From Larix kaempferi (lineage: Eukaryota; Streptophyta; Pinopsida; Pinales; Pinaceae): a DNA stretch of 64,000 nucleotides. Below the pieces are notes generated by a model, which made no database searches, was not told where the DNA came from, and was given only the letters and a program-made list of their open reading frames with translations. The stretch is taken from assembly GCA_027924585.1 (NCBI GenBank), contig BSBM01000825.1, positions 308,501 through 372,500 on the forward strand, given 5' to 3'. Shown here one piece after another: positions 21,469 through 34,379 of the stretch (positions are counted from its first letter, which is position 1; each line of letters begins with the position of its first letter). The position numbers were made by a program, and so were the translations under genes.

Positions 21469-24374
21469 ACGTAGCTTGTTGTTTAGACAGTCAAGCTTTA
21501 TTATGCTTGGAGTTAGTGCTTGTGGGGTTTCCTTTTCCAAATTATTTAATATTCTTGGAGATAGTGCTTGTGGGGTCGCCTTTTCCAACTTTTTTTTATT
21601 TAGACATTTAAATGTTTAATGTCCTTTAACATTAGTGCTTGATGCAGGAATACGGGGGTTTCACTAGAGAGGCAATATCATATCACGTCCATTCATATTG
21701 GGGGTTTGAATACTCCTAAAAATATTAATATTCTATTTCCTCGTATTAAGGAGTCAAGGGGAGGGGTTTAATTTGACATAGTAATATAAATATTGGGGGT
21801 TATTTTATTTGGGTGGGTTGAGGAATAACCTCCAAATCATGGGATGTTTTCATACCTCCAAATCCTGTGCTCCATTCATACCTCCAAATCGTGGGTTGGA
21901 TTAATACCAATCCTATTTTTTGCTAAGGAATAACCTCCAAATCATGGGCTGAATTGATACCTTCCAATCATTGAACTTATAAAGTCTTCATTTTTAGAAT
22001 AATTATATTCATGAATGGGATTTATCTAAGCTTTGATTGGCCCCAAGGCCATGAAAATGGGTAAGAAAAAAAGAAAATAATAAAATTCATAAATTTCATC
22101 TTCCCCTTGATGAGATGTGCTCTTAAATTCCTAGTCAAATGTGCCTCCATCCATAAATGTGATATGTTCTTTTAAATTTCTAGTGTTGTTTGAATGATTT
22201 AATGTGATGTGTGCTTCCATTCAGTAGTTGAGGTTCACATTTTTATGATGCAAGCAAATTTCCCATCCATATTTTGTTAATCATTGAATTCCTCGTGGGG
22301 ACTTCATTGTTTGCTATTTATTTTATACCACTTGCAGTCCAACTCGGAAGGAAAGGTTCGGGAAACTTCTGTTTCCATAGTTTTTTATGTTTATATTGAA
22401 TTATGGTGCTCCTTCATGCATTTACCACGTAAATGCTTAAACCAACCTATACAAATTTTATGTGGGTTTAAATTTTCTACTCAGTTGCATTGAACTCAAC
22501 AATTGACCTTATTTTTTCATTTTTGCATGAAGCCTGATTTACATTTTCGTGGCTATTACAAATTAAATGAAAACAAAAATCAACCATCCTCTAAAAGCGT
22601 GTCTCCCCCCAAAAAATCTTATTTTTTATGCACATAAGGGCCAATTCATATAAATAAATAAAAAGAAAAAAAACATATTTCATCTCTTCAATATATGCAT
22701 ACCTTCATTTTCTTTTTCTCTTAAACATCTTTATATACTTTTCTTTTGCATAAAAAAAAGAGGATTGAGAGAATTCCAATGCTCAATGGTTGTTTCAATC
22801 AAACTTTGCTCCACAACAACCAAGAAAAGTGAGATCAATTGGAACTAAGAAAAGTTCAATCAATCTCTCTTGACTAATAATTTCTTTCAAATTTTTGTAT
22901 TCTTCTTTAACATTTTCACATTTCCAGTTAGGAATAGTTGTTAGATTGAGTTATATTTGGCACATTCATAATTGTAATTTTAATTCTTCTATACAAGGAA
23001 TCCATCTGAATATTGTATTGGAACTGACATGAACATAGGTGAAAATCTAAATTTTTATTTACATATGATATGTGTTATCGTTACCATGAAATGGTTTCAT
23101 ATAAGTTTCACCGTCTCTATATCTTTATAACTATTGCATGCTTGAAACTTAACAATGGATATTCTTCACTCTCTTGTAAAGATTAAAAAAACCAAATATA
23201 ACCCAAGAAAATATAACTAAATGTTGTCAATTCCCTTTCTTGCAAGAATAAATATAAAGGAAGTGGAGGCAATTCATTGCATCTTGTGAATGACCCAAAT
23301 CCAAGCTATGCATATGATCCTATGTCATTATTGGAAACTTGTAAGAGGAATTTTTCTATGTTCATTTGGGTTCAAACATCAATGATGTTCTTTTTATAGG
23401 AAGGTAGGGAAGTCCATCCATGAAAGGATTTCAAATTTTCATTTTTACGGAGTTTAATTGATTAAGATTATAGAAAGCATGAGCTCTCTATGGCTATACT
23501 TGTATTTATATGATATAAATTTGGTAGATTGATAGGGTGCGGTGTGAAACATCTACAATTCTAATATTTTCTAAGCATTGCACTCACTATTGGATTATCA
23601 TTATTTTACATTCTTTGTTACATTGATCTCTTGACTGGGTTTCATTTTACGCATTTTCCCTTCCCCATAACTATTTTGTTCGGTCTTCAACTATCCAATG
23701 CTAAAAATTTATTAGTCGCCCCTGCAATCTTGGTGGGATCATTATTAACATTATACTATTATTTTATTTAGTATAATTTTTGCTTATACTAAGATGCATT
23801 AGGGATCTCGTTTGTTACAACTTGATAATACGATATAAAGGGGGTATTAAAAATGGGTTGATAAAAATGGATACCTACAATATCTGGTGAAACTAGGGGT
23901 TTTCTTAATTAGAAAGACATATTGGGAGGGGGGTCCAATAATACAATTTTAGGAGGCATTTTCCAATATTTAGTGAAATTGGGGATATTATTTAATATCC
24001 CATAAACGATCGTACTATGTAACAATTTCATTAAGTGAACCCCGTGTGCAGAAACATCTATGAAGTGCAATGTTCCTACATAAACTTGAAAGTTGAATCA
24101 AGGAAAGCGGATGAACTTTATTTCAGTGTAATCTCTATCAATTAGTAGTGTCATTTCAAAGGGAGGCTAATAATCAAGGGAGGGGGTTATGGGCCTAAAA
24201 GAATGAAGGTTCATGTAGTCTATCTTGGATTTTTTCACTCAAAATTACAATTAAATAATAAGTAAAAAATTGAAAGGAGGGAAACTTTTTCTTAAAATGC
24301 AATTCCATTGCTTTAAATTGTTTTTCCTTTTTAGCATCTTGTTGCATGGTATCCACGCAGCGATTTCCATCGTA
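21469..24374. other. Spacer with short local repeats, no gene seen
   Basis: AT-rich, no supported coding region. Two near-copies of ggag-tagtgcttgtggggt...ccttttccaa lie at about 21510-21545 and 21556-21592. The phrase acctccaaatc recurs four times between about 21828 and 21960, mostly followed by rtggg. No terminal repeats could be matched. Confidence 0.5.
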
Positions 24375-24382
24375 GGTGGGGT

Positions 24383-25845
24383 CAGTGTTGGAATTTGGTT
24401 TTCATTTTACCCGTCGGATTAATTTTTTTTTACGTTTTGGGTTTTTATATTACCCATCACAAAACGTTTTGTTTAAAATTTTACCCTTCAACAATGAAGT
24501 CTTTTTAAAAAAAAATCGTAATCAGAATCCAGATTTTTAAATAGATACAAGCCTTTGTAAATCTAATCTGTCCATACCGTTGCTTTTTTTTACTTTGCCC
24601 TTGGTAAGGGTACAACTCCCCAATACTTCACAAAAGTAAAGGAGTTTATAAACACTGAGGATAAAAATACTAAGCTATTAAAAATAAAATAAAGGCATGA
24701 AATGCCTACCTAGTTCGGACTCCAGAGCTCATTGTAGCAGAACATTAGAGGGCTTCACTCCTCAAGCAACTGCATGAGTCTAGACAACAAAAATCAAAAT
24801 CTCAAGGAGCAGGTGGCTATGATGGAGACTGCAATTAAGCAATTACAGAATGCAGGCATACCAAGTGCAGTCATGCATAGTTCACAAGAATTATAAATAA
24901 TAATGATGAATATATAGCTTTGTAAGCTCTTTTTTTATATATTATGTTGTTCTACAAAATACATTTCATTCCAAATGTTGCACATAGATTTCATGTCTCT
25001 CAATGCCTTATTTAGTATTGGCCTTCATGTAAATTCTGTATCTCTCACTGAAATTGAACCATGAGAGAAATATACCAAGACTTTTGAGTCTGAATCTATA
25101 TAAATTACATAAATTATCGGATAAATGGCTAAATACACATGCTGCACATTATTTATGTTATTTAAAATTATTAAAAAATACATACTTGATAAAGTTTCTT
25201 CAAACTCATAGATTTAAGTAAATGTTTGAATCTAAACAAATCACTAAATATAATTTACCAAAAAATTAGTGCATGCATTACCTTTGATAATGCAAATAAT
25301 TCTCAAACTTTGTCTCCAAGGGTCTCCAACTCCCAATGTTTGTAACAGTTTAATGTAATCAATGAACATTGAGCACTTAAATTTGTAAGCTCATTGTAAT
25401 AATAAAAAAGTAAAAAAATACTGGAAAAATCATTGAGTTAAAGGAGTTGTTTATTTTAGGAAAAATCAATGCAACTTGTAAATGGAAAGACATGAAAATA
25501 ATTCTAATTTAATAGATGTTTCTATTTTTTTATTAAATGTATGGTTGCAACTTGTAAATGGAAAGACATGGAATTAGATCTAATTTAATAGATGTTTCTA
25601 TTTTTGTAGTCAATGTATGGTTTGGAAGTTGGAATTTACAAAATATCATTTTATATAAGATAAATATATTAATATTATTAGTAAATTAATAATATAAATA
25701 CGTTTTAGAAATTTTATTGCCCTTCAAAAATACGTTTTGAAAATTTTCTTACTCTTCATAAATGACGGTTAATCCAAATTTTAAACCGTATTTGATGGGC
25801 AAAACGCCCCATGACGAACATTTTGCCCGTCAAATTCCATCACTG
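24383..25845. mobile_element. Non-autonomous hAT-superfamily DNA transposon
   Basis: The 1463-bp unit begins CAGTGTTGGAATTTG and ends with the inverted counterpart CAAATTCCATCACTG. It is flanked by perfect 8-bp target duplications, GGTGGGGT, at 24375-24382 and 25846-25853. An 8-bp duplication with CAGTG ends is the hAT signature. The outer 150-200 bases on both sides hold repeated acgttttg and caaaacg motifs, like the subterminal transposase sites of hAT elements. There is no transposase ORF, so movement would need an enzyme encoded elsewhere. The interior is AT-rich and includes one small coding-like remnant. Confidence 0.85.
24774..24896 (+). pseudogene. Small coding-like remnant inside the hAT element (coiled coil)
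   Basis: Forty codons from ATG to TAA read as a short Gln/Lys-rich helix (SLDNKNQNLKEQVAMMETAI) followed by a brief tail. It resembles the C-terminal leucine-zipper ends of plant proteins or transposases, but it is too short to assign. It may be a captured host exon or the relic of an ancestral transposase. Confidence 0.3.
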
Positions 25846-25853
25846 GGTGGGGT

Positions 25854-27003
25854 TCTACAATAGCCCATGGGGAATTGTATCTATATTGTTGGCAGAGACA
25901 CATTGGGTTACGTGTGCCCCACAGCGTAAAGTTAGTGATCAGTACATAGTTGTGTAGAGCCCATCTGCGGCCAACCTCAGTTTGGATGGAAAAGGGCACG
26001 GGTTGGAAATCTAGTTGGTCGCCTGCCTTTCAACCTTCATTTTTTTACCAATGACCCTGAGGGATGAAGAAAATATAATCAATATCACTATAATTATTAG
26101 AAAGACCCGTGTCTATTAGTGTTGGTTATCAGCCTCAGCAGAAGTCAAATGGTCGCTCTGTCGTGGGACTCTCACTCCAACTGGCTTGACACTCATATTC
26201 CACATGCATAGGAGAAATATAAATTAATAAACACTTTGTACTTCGATTATATGTAAACAAACATGTCGTACTTCCAACATGCTTCCAACAAACTATCAAA
26301 TTCTTCAACATGCAAACGCCATGGCCACTAAGTGTCATTGTTTGAGGCATAGACTGGCTTATACATTCATCATCTTTGTGAAGTCTAACATCGTCAATTG
26401 TATACTCACGGCGGAAAAGGAAAACGGCAAGATTTGGTGTGGGAAATATTTTGTAAGAAAAATTGTGCAAGGACACTGGAGTTGATTTTGCACTTTCGGA
26501 TGGCAAACTTTCCAATTTTTGAGCTTCCAATTGGTGAAAATTGTTGTAAAATTGAAATTTTTGGATAAGAACTTAATGATGGAATAGTTGTAGGGTTTTC
26601 TAAGTCTCCCAACATTGCATTGGAGAGGTTGTTTAGTTGGTTTAGTGGTATGAATTTGATAGGAGGAGGGTGGTTACTTTTATAGGTTTATTTTCATGTT
26701 CTCAACCATGTTAATCAGTGAGGCAACAACTCTCAACAATGTTCTTTAGAAAATATCTCAAAGCCAATGTAAAAATATAATAGAAAGCAATATTATATTA
26801 AAACAAGCAGAATAGAAAAAATTTGTAGGAGAATGACTTGGCTTAACATTCCCTAATAGATCTTTTTCTACTTCAAATCCTGTAGGGTTGAATGTGATGT
26901 CATTGAATCTAATTCAAATTCTTTATCAATTAGTAGCAATATATGTTTAGAAAATTAAGGCTCCAACTATGATAAATTATCAATAAGGAGAAGCAACCAA
27001 TAG
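25854..27003. other. Spacer, no supported gene
   Basis: A minus-strand frame at 26135-26530 and an overlapping plus frame have no recognisable motif or repeat partner. They are not annotated as genes. Confidence 0.45.
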
Positions 27004-27231
27004 TTAGACATTAATTCTCTATATTCATATGAAGCAATAGTAATTCAGACTGCTGAGGAATGGGATGCAAAAAGAACATATGGAGAAGTACATTGCATAC
27101 CAGTTATGGTTGGAAATATCTATAAAGTTAGTGTGCAACAGATATGTGGTCATGGTGTAGTCCTTCAGCTAGATAATGGAGTTAGAGGAATGCCTCGGTT
27201 TGAAGTAACACAAACCCTTGATTTAATCTAG
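27004..27231 (+). pseudogene. Coding-like fragment resembling an S1 RNA-binding domain
   Basis: A 75-codon stretch between TAG stops reads like real protein: VGNIYKVSVQQICGHGVVLQ and LDNGVRGMPRFEV follow the S1 pattern G-x-V-x(n)-V-x-x-I-x-x-x-G-V-V-x-x-L-x-x-G-V-x-G. S1 domains bind RNA in ribosome-biogenesis proteins such as RRP5 and in exosome or translation factors. There is no ATG at the left edge and no matching exon nearby, so it is either an exon remnant of a gene outside the window or a processed fragment. Family assignment is uncertain. Confidence 0.4.
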
Positions 27232-29114
27232 TTTTAAGGAAACATTGCTTTTATGTAGTCATGGATGCTTTTGTAATAATATATGTTTTCATAGGGAAAT
27301 GGTAACAATTGTGTAACACTTAAGCAATGCAACGATTCAATTGTCCTATTGAGGACAAACCACAACACATTTTGTAAGCATAATCCATAAATAAATTATT
27401 ATTAAAGAATTGTTTCATTCAATTTTATTTTTTTGTTTGATGTTTTTGTTTAAAAAAAACATGGTTTCATACATTATGCATTCCTTCTACATATATTACA
27501 TGCAATTACATTTTATCCTTGAGCTTATTAAAATAAATAAATATAAAATAGTGTAATCCCTATATGCAAGACTTGGAGCTTTTGTGATGTTGTTGCACTT
27601 GATGTATATCATGGTGATAAATGGTTATGCTTCTAGGATGAATAGTTGTGTATGACTGCTGAAATGTAGCTAAAATAGTATATTGTGGTGATTAAACCGA
27701 ATGTCGCAACATAACTTTTAAGTGTTTTTATGTGGGCTTTTTAAAGGATGAGTAAGTTTATAATTTGTTTTAAATCTCTTTTATAATCTTTCTTTATTTA
27801 AGATGTTATGCACATTTTATTTATAAATATATTTTTAATATGTGATATGCTAATATTGATTATTTGTTTTTTAATATATGATAGGTTAATGATGATTATT
27901 TGTTTAACTTTAGTAGTTATGAAAGATAGATTTAAAGTTTTATTTAAAATTTATGATATTTATTTTTAGTTATAATTGAACAATAAATCATAATACTTTA
28001 TTAAATTGTTAATTAGTATTCAAGCATAATCTATAATTTGTTGAAAAATAAACTAGTATATTTATTAAACTTTGAAATGAATCTTATTGAGGTGTAAATT
28101 TTTATACCTTAAATTTTCTATATATTAAAAAACAAATTTACATCTCAAAAAATTGAATCTTTTTTAATAAATTTAAATTTAAAATAAATTATACTAATTA
28201 CTATTCAAATAACTTCACTCATATAATTATCTTACTATTTTAACATTAAAGCAAATTTAATATATATATATATGAACAACTAATTAAAAAAACAATGATC
28301 ATTGAACCCAAAGACTTCAAAAGCTTAGTTGTTTTAATTATTATGACGCCATTTAATATGTAAGTTAAGAAATATTATTTTTATATATTATGTAATCATT
28401 ATAAATAAATATGAAATGTTATATCTTTTAGTCAATGCATATCTTTTGCACTAACAAAGCAAAGCATTATGACATTTTTAATTTATTTGTTCATTTTCAT
28501 AAAAGTTTATAAATATTATAAAAGAATTGAAATATGTATTAATAAAAGCCACGCGCAAATTAATCGAAAGTAACACCTGTAAGTTTGCCTCCTTGAAATT
28601 ACACGGCAAAGAAACCGACGACACCGTTGAAGTAGTTGGGGTAGCCGGTAGCCGAAGATTGAGACGAAATCATTGCCGAAGATTGAGAAAAAACATCTCT
28701 TCATATCTACGTAAGCAGCACGCAATACATGCATATATAGTTGAAGCAGCACGCAATATATACATATATAGTTGAGCAATACGATGAGAACAAATTAAAT
28801 AAATAAAATTATATAGAGAGAGAGAGTAAGGTAAAAAGTTAAATTGTAATGGGAATATTATTTCTATTTTAGATATTATTAAAATATATATGATTTTATT
28901 TGAATTAGTTTTACAGTTTTATTTATTGCTATATTATCTAAGTTATATCGTTTTTTAGTAAGATTTATTAATGCTTTTAATTGGTTAAGAATTAGTATTG
29001 CTTAAAAATAACAAAACATATTGACAATTTAAGAATTAAAAAAGACCAAGAATTAAAATCAACTAATCATTTCAAATAAAATAGTTTTACTTAAATAACT
29101 TTTTAATAGACCAC
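27232..29114. other. Very AT-rich spacer
   Basis: No gene seen. It contains a (TA)n run near 28260 and the left flank of the element D target, where caactaatcatttcaaat...atagttttacttaaataac (29073-29108) recurs at 60055-60089 on the other side of the nest. Confidence 0.5.
28651..28775. repeat. Two short tandem duplications (24 bp and 31 bp units)
   Basis: gccgaagattgaga is repeated at 28651 and 28675. A 31-base unit starting agcagcacgcaata is repeated at 28714 and 28745. The open frame that spans them has no recognisable protein signature. Confidence 0.7.
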
Positions 29115-29119
29115 CAACT

Positions 29120-29204
29120 TGTTAACACTAAAAAATTGCCACTTTGCTTATCCCTTAGCCACACCAAATCCATATATCATGTCCACTTCCCATTTCCACC
29201 ACAT
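29120..29204 (+). repeat. Element D 5' LTR, first part (before the C insertion)
   Basis: The sequence tgttaacactaaaaaattgcc...ccaccacat matches the start of the 3' LTR at 59189-59273. The LTR resumes at about 53082 with agaccttcacatatcc. Confidence 0.8.
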
Positions 29205-29841
29205 TGTTACACCTAAATCTCATCATCATGAGACCCATGTCAACTCAGTGCCTTGATCCTTGAACTCTCCCTGACCAGAAAGTCAACTAGAGCAAGTTGT
29301 TGCCCTTTTTCCACAAGTTCTAGTTGGGTCGGCGTTGATTGCCTTCTAGCAAGGAGCGCCCAACTAGGTTAGGTGCAGACTACCATCTGACAGACTGCAC
29401 CGGTGGCTCAAGTTGCCTTTGTGCAGCCTGCGCTTTCCCTCTTAGGTGCAAGTTGCCTTCATGCAGCATGCGTTGAAGTTAGTTAAAGTGGATAAAGGTG
29501 ACCTTCGAACAAATTCTCGAAGGTGGATGAGGTGGATCTCTATCCCTAACTTGTAGGTGAGGTGGCCTATGATTCCCTAACCTCAAGGAAGGATCCCTTA
29601 ATCCTCTCTCCAGAATCTTCAACCTACTCTATCCACTTGGTCTTATAAATATAAAGCTCCTCTCCATTCCAAGGAGAGGAAGTGTATAGCAATTACATGT
29701 TGGTGGAATCATCCTAGGTGATCCCTATCCATCTCTTGGGAGGCATACATTTCCTTTGGAGGCATTGGCTTGGTTTGTTGGAGGAAGATTGCAGCGTTAA
29801 GGCTTAGGTTGTAATCATCACTCTTCTATGTATTTCCCACT
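29205..29841 (+). repeat. Element C 5' LTR, part 1
   Basis: Matches 52102-52738 of the 3' LTR. It ends at the CCACT target duplication of element E (29837-29841). A TATA-like tataaata lies at 29644-29651. Confidence 0.85.
29643..29652 (+). promoter_or_regulatory. Predicted TATA box in element C LTR
   Basis: ttataaatat followed by aaagctcctc; conserved near 52542 in the 3' LTR, where tataaatatgaag is found. Confidence 0.5.
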
Positions 29842-30834
29842 TGACGCAAGTCACCTTACTGGGATACTTTCTTGCTTGACAATACACACGACACAAACCA
29901 CAATGCTTACACAAACAGGGTGTAAAACAGGATGCCAGAAGTGGCTTTATAATACTTTTCTGAACTCGGTTACAATGTGGAATAACTGTAAACAAATAGC
30001 TAACTACAGTCGGCCTCAGCCGTTACAACTTAGAAGTAACTGTGGTGTGTTCTCCCTGCGTATTGACCTCACCCTCTTCTGGTTCAACTCGGAACTCTGA
30101 GCTATGGTTCGATCTAAACCCTCTCTTCTTCGGTCGGTGTGACTCTTCACAACTTCTCTCGGCTCTGTTCTCTAATACTGCTAATCAAAGACTGAAGATC
30201 CCTCTGATTTCCTTTCTCCATCGTTTTACCCTGTTGCTGTTGTTCTCGAGACTGTTGCAATCCCCGAGACACGCATCCTCCTGCCCGTTGATCCTTCCAA
30301 ATCCTACGAACCTGCAACTGTCAGCTCCTAGTCGTGCTGCAAATCCTCTGTCCATGACGTCACCGGTCATGTCTTTCACCAACTTGCAATAACTGTATTA
30401 ACTTCCTCAACAACCCTGAATGGCTACCAGGTACAGTCACTTGACTTTCTGCCCTTCCGACCCTGCTACAGTAGTCAGTCACATCTTGAATTTCCTGTTG
30501 GTTTGCTTCTCATCTTCTGCGGTTTTCCAGTCCTCCCTTTCCTATGCCTTGGCTCCGCTAAACTTGTTGCATCGTAGTTCGACCACTCGTCGACTACCCG
30601 ATGTCTACCTCGCTTCACTTGTCGTCTATCGACTAATTCCTGTCGATTCTTGACCAATCGCAACATTTGCTGCGCCGCTCCAGTCAGTTGTACTCTGACT
30701 GCTTCTGCCCGACTTGTTGACTTTGACAAATCAACCTGCTTCCCGCACTAGTGGTCATTGATACTCCCGCTGGTTGGCTCCCTCCTGTTGATCAACCTCG
30801 ATGGATCTGCCTAGGCTCCAATGCTCTTGCATCA
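29842..30834 (-). repeat. Element E 3' LTR (993 bp)
   Basis: Direct copy of 35725-36717 with the same length. Being on the minus strand, it is the 3' LTR. The pol frame ends inside it at 30792. Confidence 0.95.
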
Positions 30835-31148
30835 GACTCCCCAGGTGAAAAAGAATTCGACTGCTCCGTCAGTCTCCTGAACTCTTCCTCGGAAATCCAT
30901 GTCGCCTCCTCCAACTTGTCATCTTTCCATCGCACTAAGTATTCCTTCCTCCGTGCGGTACGCATTCGCCCAACCTCATGCTCTTTGATTACTTCTGCAA
31001 TCTCTTCTTTGTGTCGATCTGGAATGTGGTCTGTCCAGTCGATGCTTATCACCTCCCCGCTTCCATTGCTTGACTCCTCTTCAAACTTATACAAGTCTGA
31101 AACGTTGAATGTTGTTGAAATGTTCAAGTCTTCTGGCAATTCCAACAC
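30792..31148 (-). pseudogene. Element E integrase C-terminus with chromodomain
   Basis: This stretch is the end of Pol. Residues of about 48-92 (about 30872-31007) form a chromodomain: EEIAEVIKEHEVGRMRTARR, then KEYLVRWKDDKLEEATWISEEEF. The YLVRWK and ATW-E blocks are typical. Chromodomains on chromovirus integrases guide insertion to marked heterochromatin. The preceding part (SDLYKFE) is the usual link from the integrase C-terminal fold. The frame is in register with the integrase core upstream on the minus strand and ends in the LTR. Confidence 0.9.
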
Positions 31149-32110
31149 ATAAGCGTTGTCTGAAATCTACTTCAGAATTCTGCATGGCTCTATCTTCTTC
31201 AGCTTCAGCTTGTTTTATGTTCATGTCGAAAATCTCTCCTTTCGTAAGTATGCATAGATTAAGTCCCCTTCGTGGAACGATTGTAGCCTTTTTTTCCCGT
31301 CGGCCCTCAACTTGTATGCCGCATTACTCCTTTCTATGCATTTTCTCACATTTTCATGAACTTCATGGATATGCTCTGCGAACAATTATGCATCCGTGCT
31401 CTTTTTGGTTTCTGTCGGCAACTCAACCAAATCCACCACTCCGTGTGGGCTTCTCCCCTGAACAATCTAGAATGGGCTCAATCTCGTCGACCGATTCACA
31501 TAATTGTTATATGCAAACTCTGCTTGTGCCAACACATTCTCCCACTGCTTGGGTCTATCAGCTGCTAGACATCTCAGAAGGTTTCCCAAACTTCTGTTGA
31601 CCACCTCAGTCTGTCCATCTTTCTGCGGATGGTATTCCCAGCTAAACTACAACTTCATGTCCAGTTTCTTCCATAGGGTTCTCCAGAAATGCCCCATAAA
31701 CTTGGTATCCCGATTTGACGTGATACTCTTTGGAAACCCATGCAATCTGACTATCTCCTTGAAGAATAGTACAACAATCCCTGTGGCATCACTCATCTTC
31801 TTACATTGTATGAAATGCACGATCTTCGAAAATCTGTCGACTACAACAAATATTGAGTCGCTTCCTTGCTGAGTCTTTGGTAATCCTAACACAATATCCA
31901 TGCTAAGATGCTCCCAAGGGTTATCTGGTACTGGCAAGGGTGTATACAACCCTGTATTCTGACTCCTTCCTTTTTCCAACTGGCAAACTTGACATTGTCA
32001 AACCCACCTTCTGACGTCTGTTAACATCCCTGGACAGAAATACTTCTAATCAACCAGTGCTTTGGTCTTGTCGATGCCAAAGTGTCCTGCTAACCCGCCA
32101 CTATGAAATT
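31149..32110 (-). pseudogene. Element E integrase (zinc domain and catalytic core)
   Basis: On the minus strand, the HHCC zinc domain at about 31980-32110 has FHSGGLAGHFG and [10 protein letters not shown]. The core follows with Asp in [10 protein letters not shown] (about 31898), Asp in SNRDTKF and Glu in [11 protein letters not shown], so all three catalytic residues are present. Several in-frame stops interrupt it. One falls before QCQVC, where a TGA replaces the expected Arg codon; others are TAG. No frameshift is needed to follow the domain. Confidence 0.88.
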
Positions 32111-32289
32111 CTTGGATTAGGTTCTCTCTTACTGATCCTCTGGGAATACACAACTAACTTCCCCTGAACAGGTAGCCTTCTTGGATGAAGTAACTCAAAT
32201 ATGGAGTCTTGTCGATACTCCAAGGTTTTCGACAAGCCTTCCATGCTTTCACAAAATCCTTGTCGGTCTCATACTCTATCTTTATCGAC

Positions 32290-33497
32290 TCTATCCCTGT
32301 TTCCTAAATTGTCATCGTGCTCAATAGCGCAACTCTCCTACTGAATGCATCGACAACTTTATTCGACTTGCCCGACCTATGTCACAACACAAATGTATAT
32401 CTCTGAAGTAGCTCCACCCACTTCATGTGTCTCTAATCCAATTTCGACTGAGTGTTCAAATACCTCAGTGCTTGGTGATCAGTGTACAACACAAATTCCT
32501 TGGGAAACAAATAATGCCTCCACTTCTTCAGTGCTTGAATGATAGCATAAAATTCCTAATCATAGACCGAATACTTCTGTTTCACTCCATTCAGCTTTTC
32601 ACTAAAGAATGCAATTGGTCGGCCCTCCTGGCTCATCATTGCTCCAATTGCCGCTCCACTCGCATCACAATCGACCTGGAAAACTTTGTCAAAGTCTGGG
32701 AGTGCCAAAACTGGGCTCTTAGTGACTTTTTCCTTCAACTCGTCGAAAGCTTTCTGGGCTTTGTTCATCCACTTGAACTCACCCTTTCTCATGCATTCTG
32801 TCAATGGTGCACAAATCCGACTGAATTCCCGAATGAACTTCCGGTAAAAACTAGCAAGTCCATGGAAACTTCTCACTCTAGTCGTACTTGTCGGTTCCGG
32901 CCAATCTACTATTGCCTTCACCTTCTCTGGGTCCATCACCAACCCTTTACTCGAGATTACAAACCCCAAGTACACTAATTCCTTCTTCATGAAGAAACAC
33001 TTTTGCAGGTTCACCATCAGCTTTTCTTCCTGCAATTTCTGCAATACTTGTCGAACTTGCTCCAAGTGCTCTACCTTGGTTCTACTGAAAATCAGAATGT
33101 CGTCTAAATAGACTACGAAAAACTTTCCCAGAAATGGTTTCAACACCTCATTCATCAATCTCATGAATGTGTTGGGTGCATTAGTCAACCCAAATGGCAT
33201 GACTAACCACTCATATAACCCTTATTTTCTCTTGAATGCTCTCTTCCATTCATCTCCTTCTCTGACCCTAATCTGGTGGTATCCACTCTTCAGGTCTATT
33301 TTTGTGAAGTATGTCGCTCCACTCAAGAAATCCATCAAGTCATCCATCCTCGGCAATGGAAATCGATACTTGATCATGATCCTATTGATGGCTTTGGAGT
33401 CGGTACACATTCTCCATTCTCCACCCTTCTTCGGTGTCAATACCGTTGGTACTGCACACAGGCTCAAACTTTCTCTGATTAACCCTTTGTCCAACAA
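32290..33497 (-). pseudogene. Element E reverse transcriptase and RNase H
   Basis: RT reads on the minus strand from [20 protein letters not shown] and [11 protein letters not shown] through [12 protein letters not shown] to the catalytic [11 protein letters not shown] (about 33100). RNase H follows with [11 protein letters not shown], then FVLYTDHQALRYL and a final KVVDAFSRR. The stop between the two long open parts replaces a codon just before [12 protein letters not shown], and there are further stops in RNase H. The active-site residues that can be read are intact. This is the most conserved part of the element. Confidence 0.92.
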
Positions 33498-33941
33498 CTC
33501 TTGGACCTATCGGTTTAGTTCTTATCCCTCTGTCAGACTCATCCTATATGGTGCTTTGTTTGGTAGACTCGACCTTGGAATCAAGTCGATCTGATGGGAT
33601 ATGCTCCTTGTTGGCGGCAATCCCATCGCTTTCTCATCAGCCATTATGTCCCTGAATTCTTTGAGCAACTCCTCGATCTCGACTGGCATATTTTCCTCTT
33701 TGGTCGTTCTTTCGACATATGGTCCTTTTGGAATGATCGCAAAACATCTTGACTATTTTTCCTCCTCTGCAAGGAATTCTTTCACAGTGCTCATCAACAC
33801 TCGCTTTTCCCAAAGATTGCTCTCGCCGTGCTTACTGTTGGCTTTCTCTTCTCGCCTCGGCTTAAGAGTCCTCTTCACGCCATTCTTCCACATCGTGACT
33901 ATGTTGGCTCGACCATCATAGATCATTTTTCGATCATATTG

Positions 33942-34271
33942 CTATGGCCTTCCTAACAATAGATGGCATGCATCCATGGGAACTACATCACACAGTACAC
34001 TGTCCTCTAATCCTTCGACTCTGAAGTTGATCAGGCACTGTCTGGTCACCCTGACATGGTGTCCTTTCTGCAACCATGAGGTCTTGTAGGGGTGTGGATG
34101 TTCTCGACACTTCAACCCAATCTTGTTAATGACTTCTAGTGACACAAGATTCTCTGCGCTTCCACCATCCACTATGGTTTTACAATGCCATTCCCCGATC
34201 TTCACCTTTGTTCGAAAGATTGCCTTTCGTTGTGCTAGTTCCATTGGGTCACGTTGATCTTCCTGGATCAA
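33942..34271 (-). pseudogene. Element E aspartic protease
   Basis: A 109-residue open stretch in register with RT. The catalytic loop is IVDGGSAENLVS, where DGGS replaces the more usual DSGA; the flap-side motif is HLLLGRP. The enzyme would cleave the Gag-Pol precursor. Confidence 0.85.
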
Positions 34272-34379
34272 GGCTCTCTAAACCGTCAAATTTTGATTCT
34301 TCTTCCTTTCACCTTCACTGTTGTCAAACGTCGATTCTCCCCTCTCGTCGACTTGCTCATCCTTTCGACATCTGGGTTT

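Noticed and set aside
26135-26530. 131-residue minus-strand ORF
   Set aside because: No recognisable motif, overlapped by another frame, no repeat partner; length is possible by chance.
28527-28775. 82-residue plus-strand ORF with a basic middle
   Set aside because: Built from two short tandem duplications; not protein-like.
29214-29841. Unknown host gene promoter region duplicated at 52.1 kb
   Set aside because: The two copies turned out to be the LTRs of element C, with termini, TATA and polypurine tract in the expected places.
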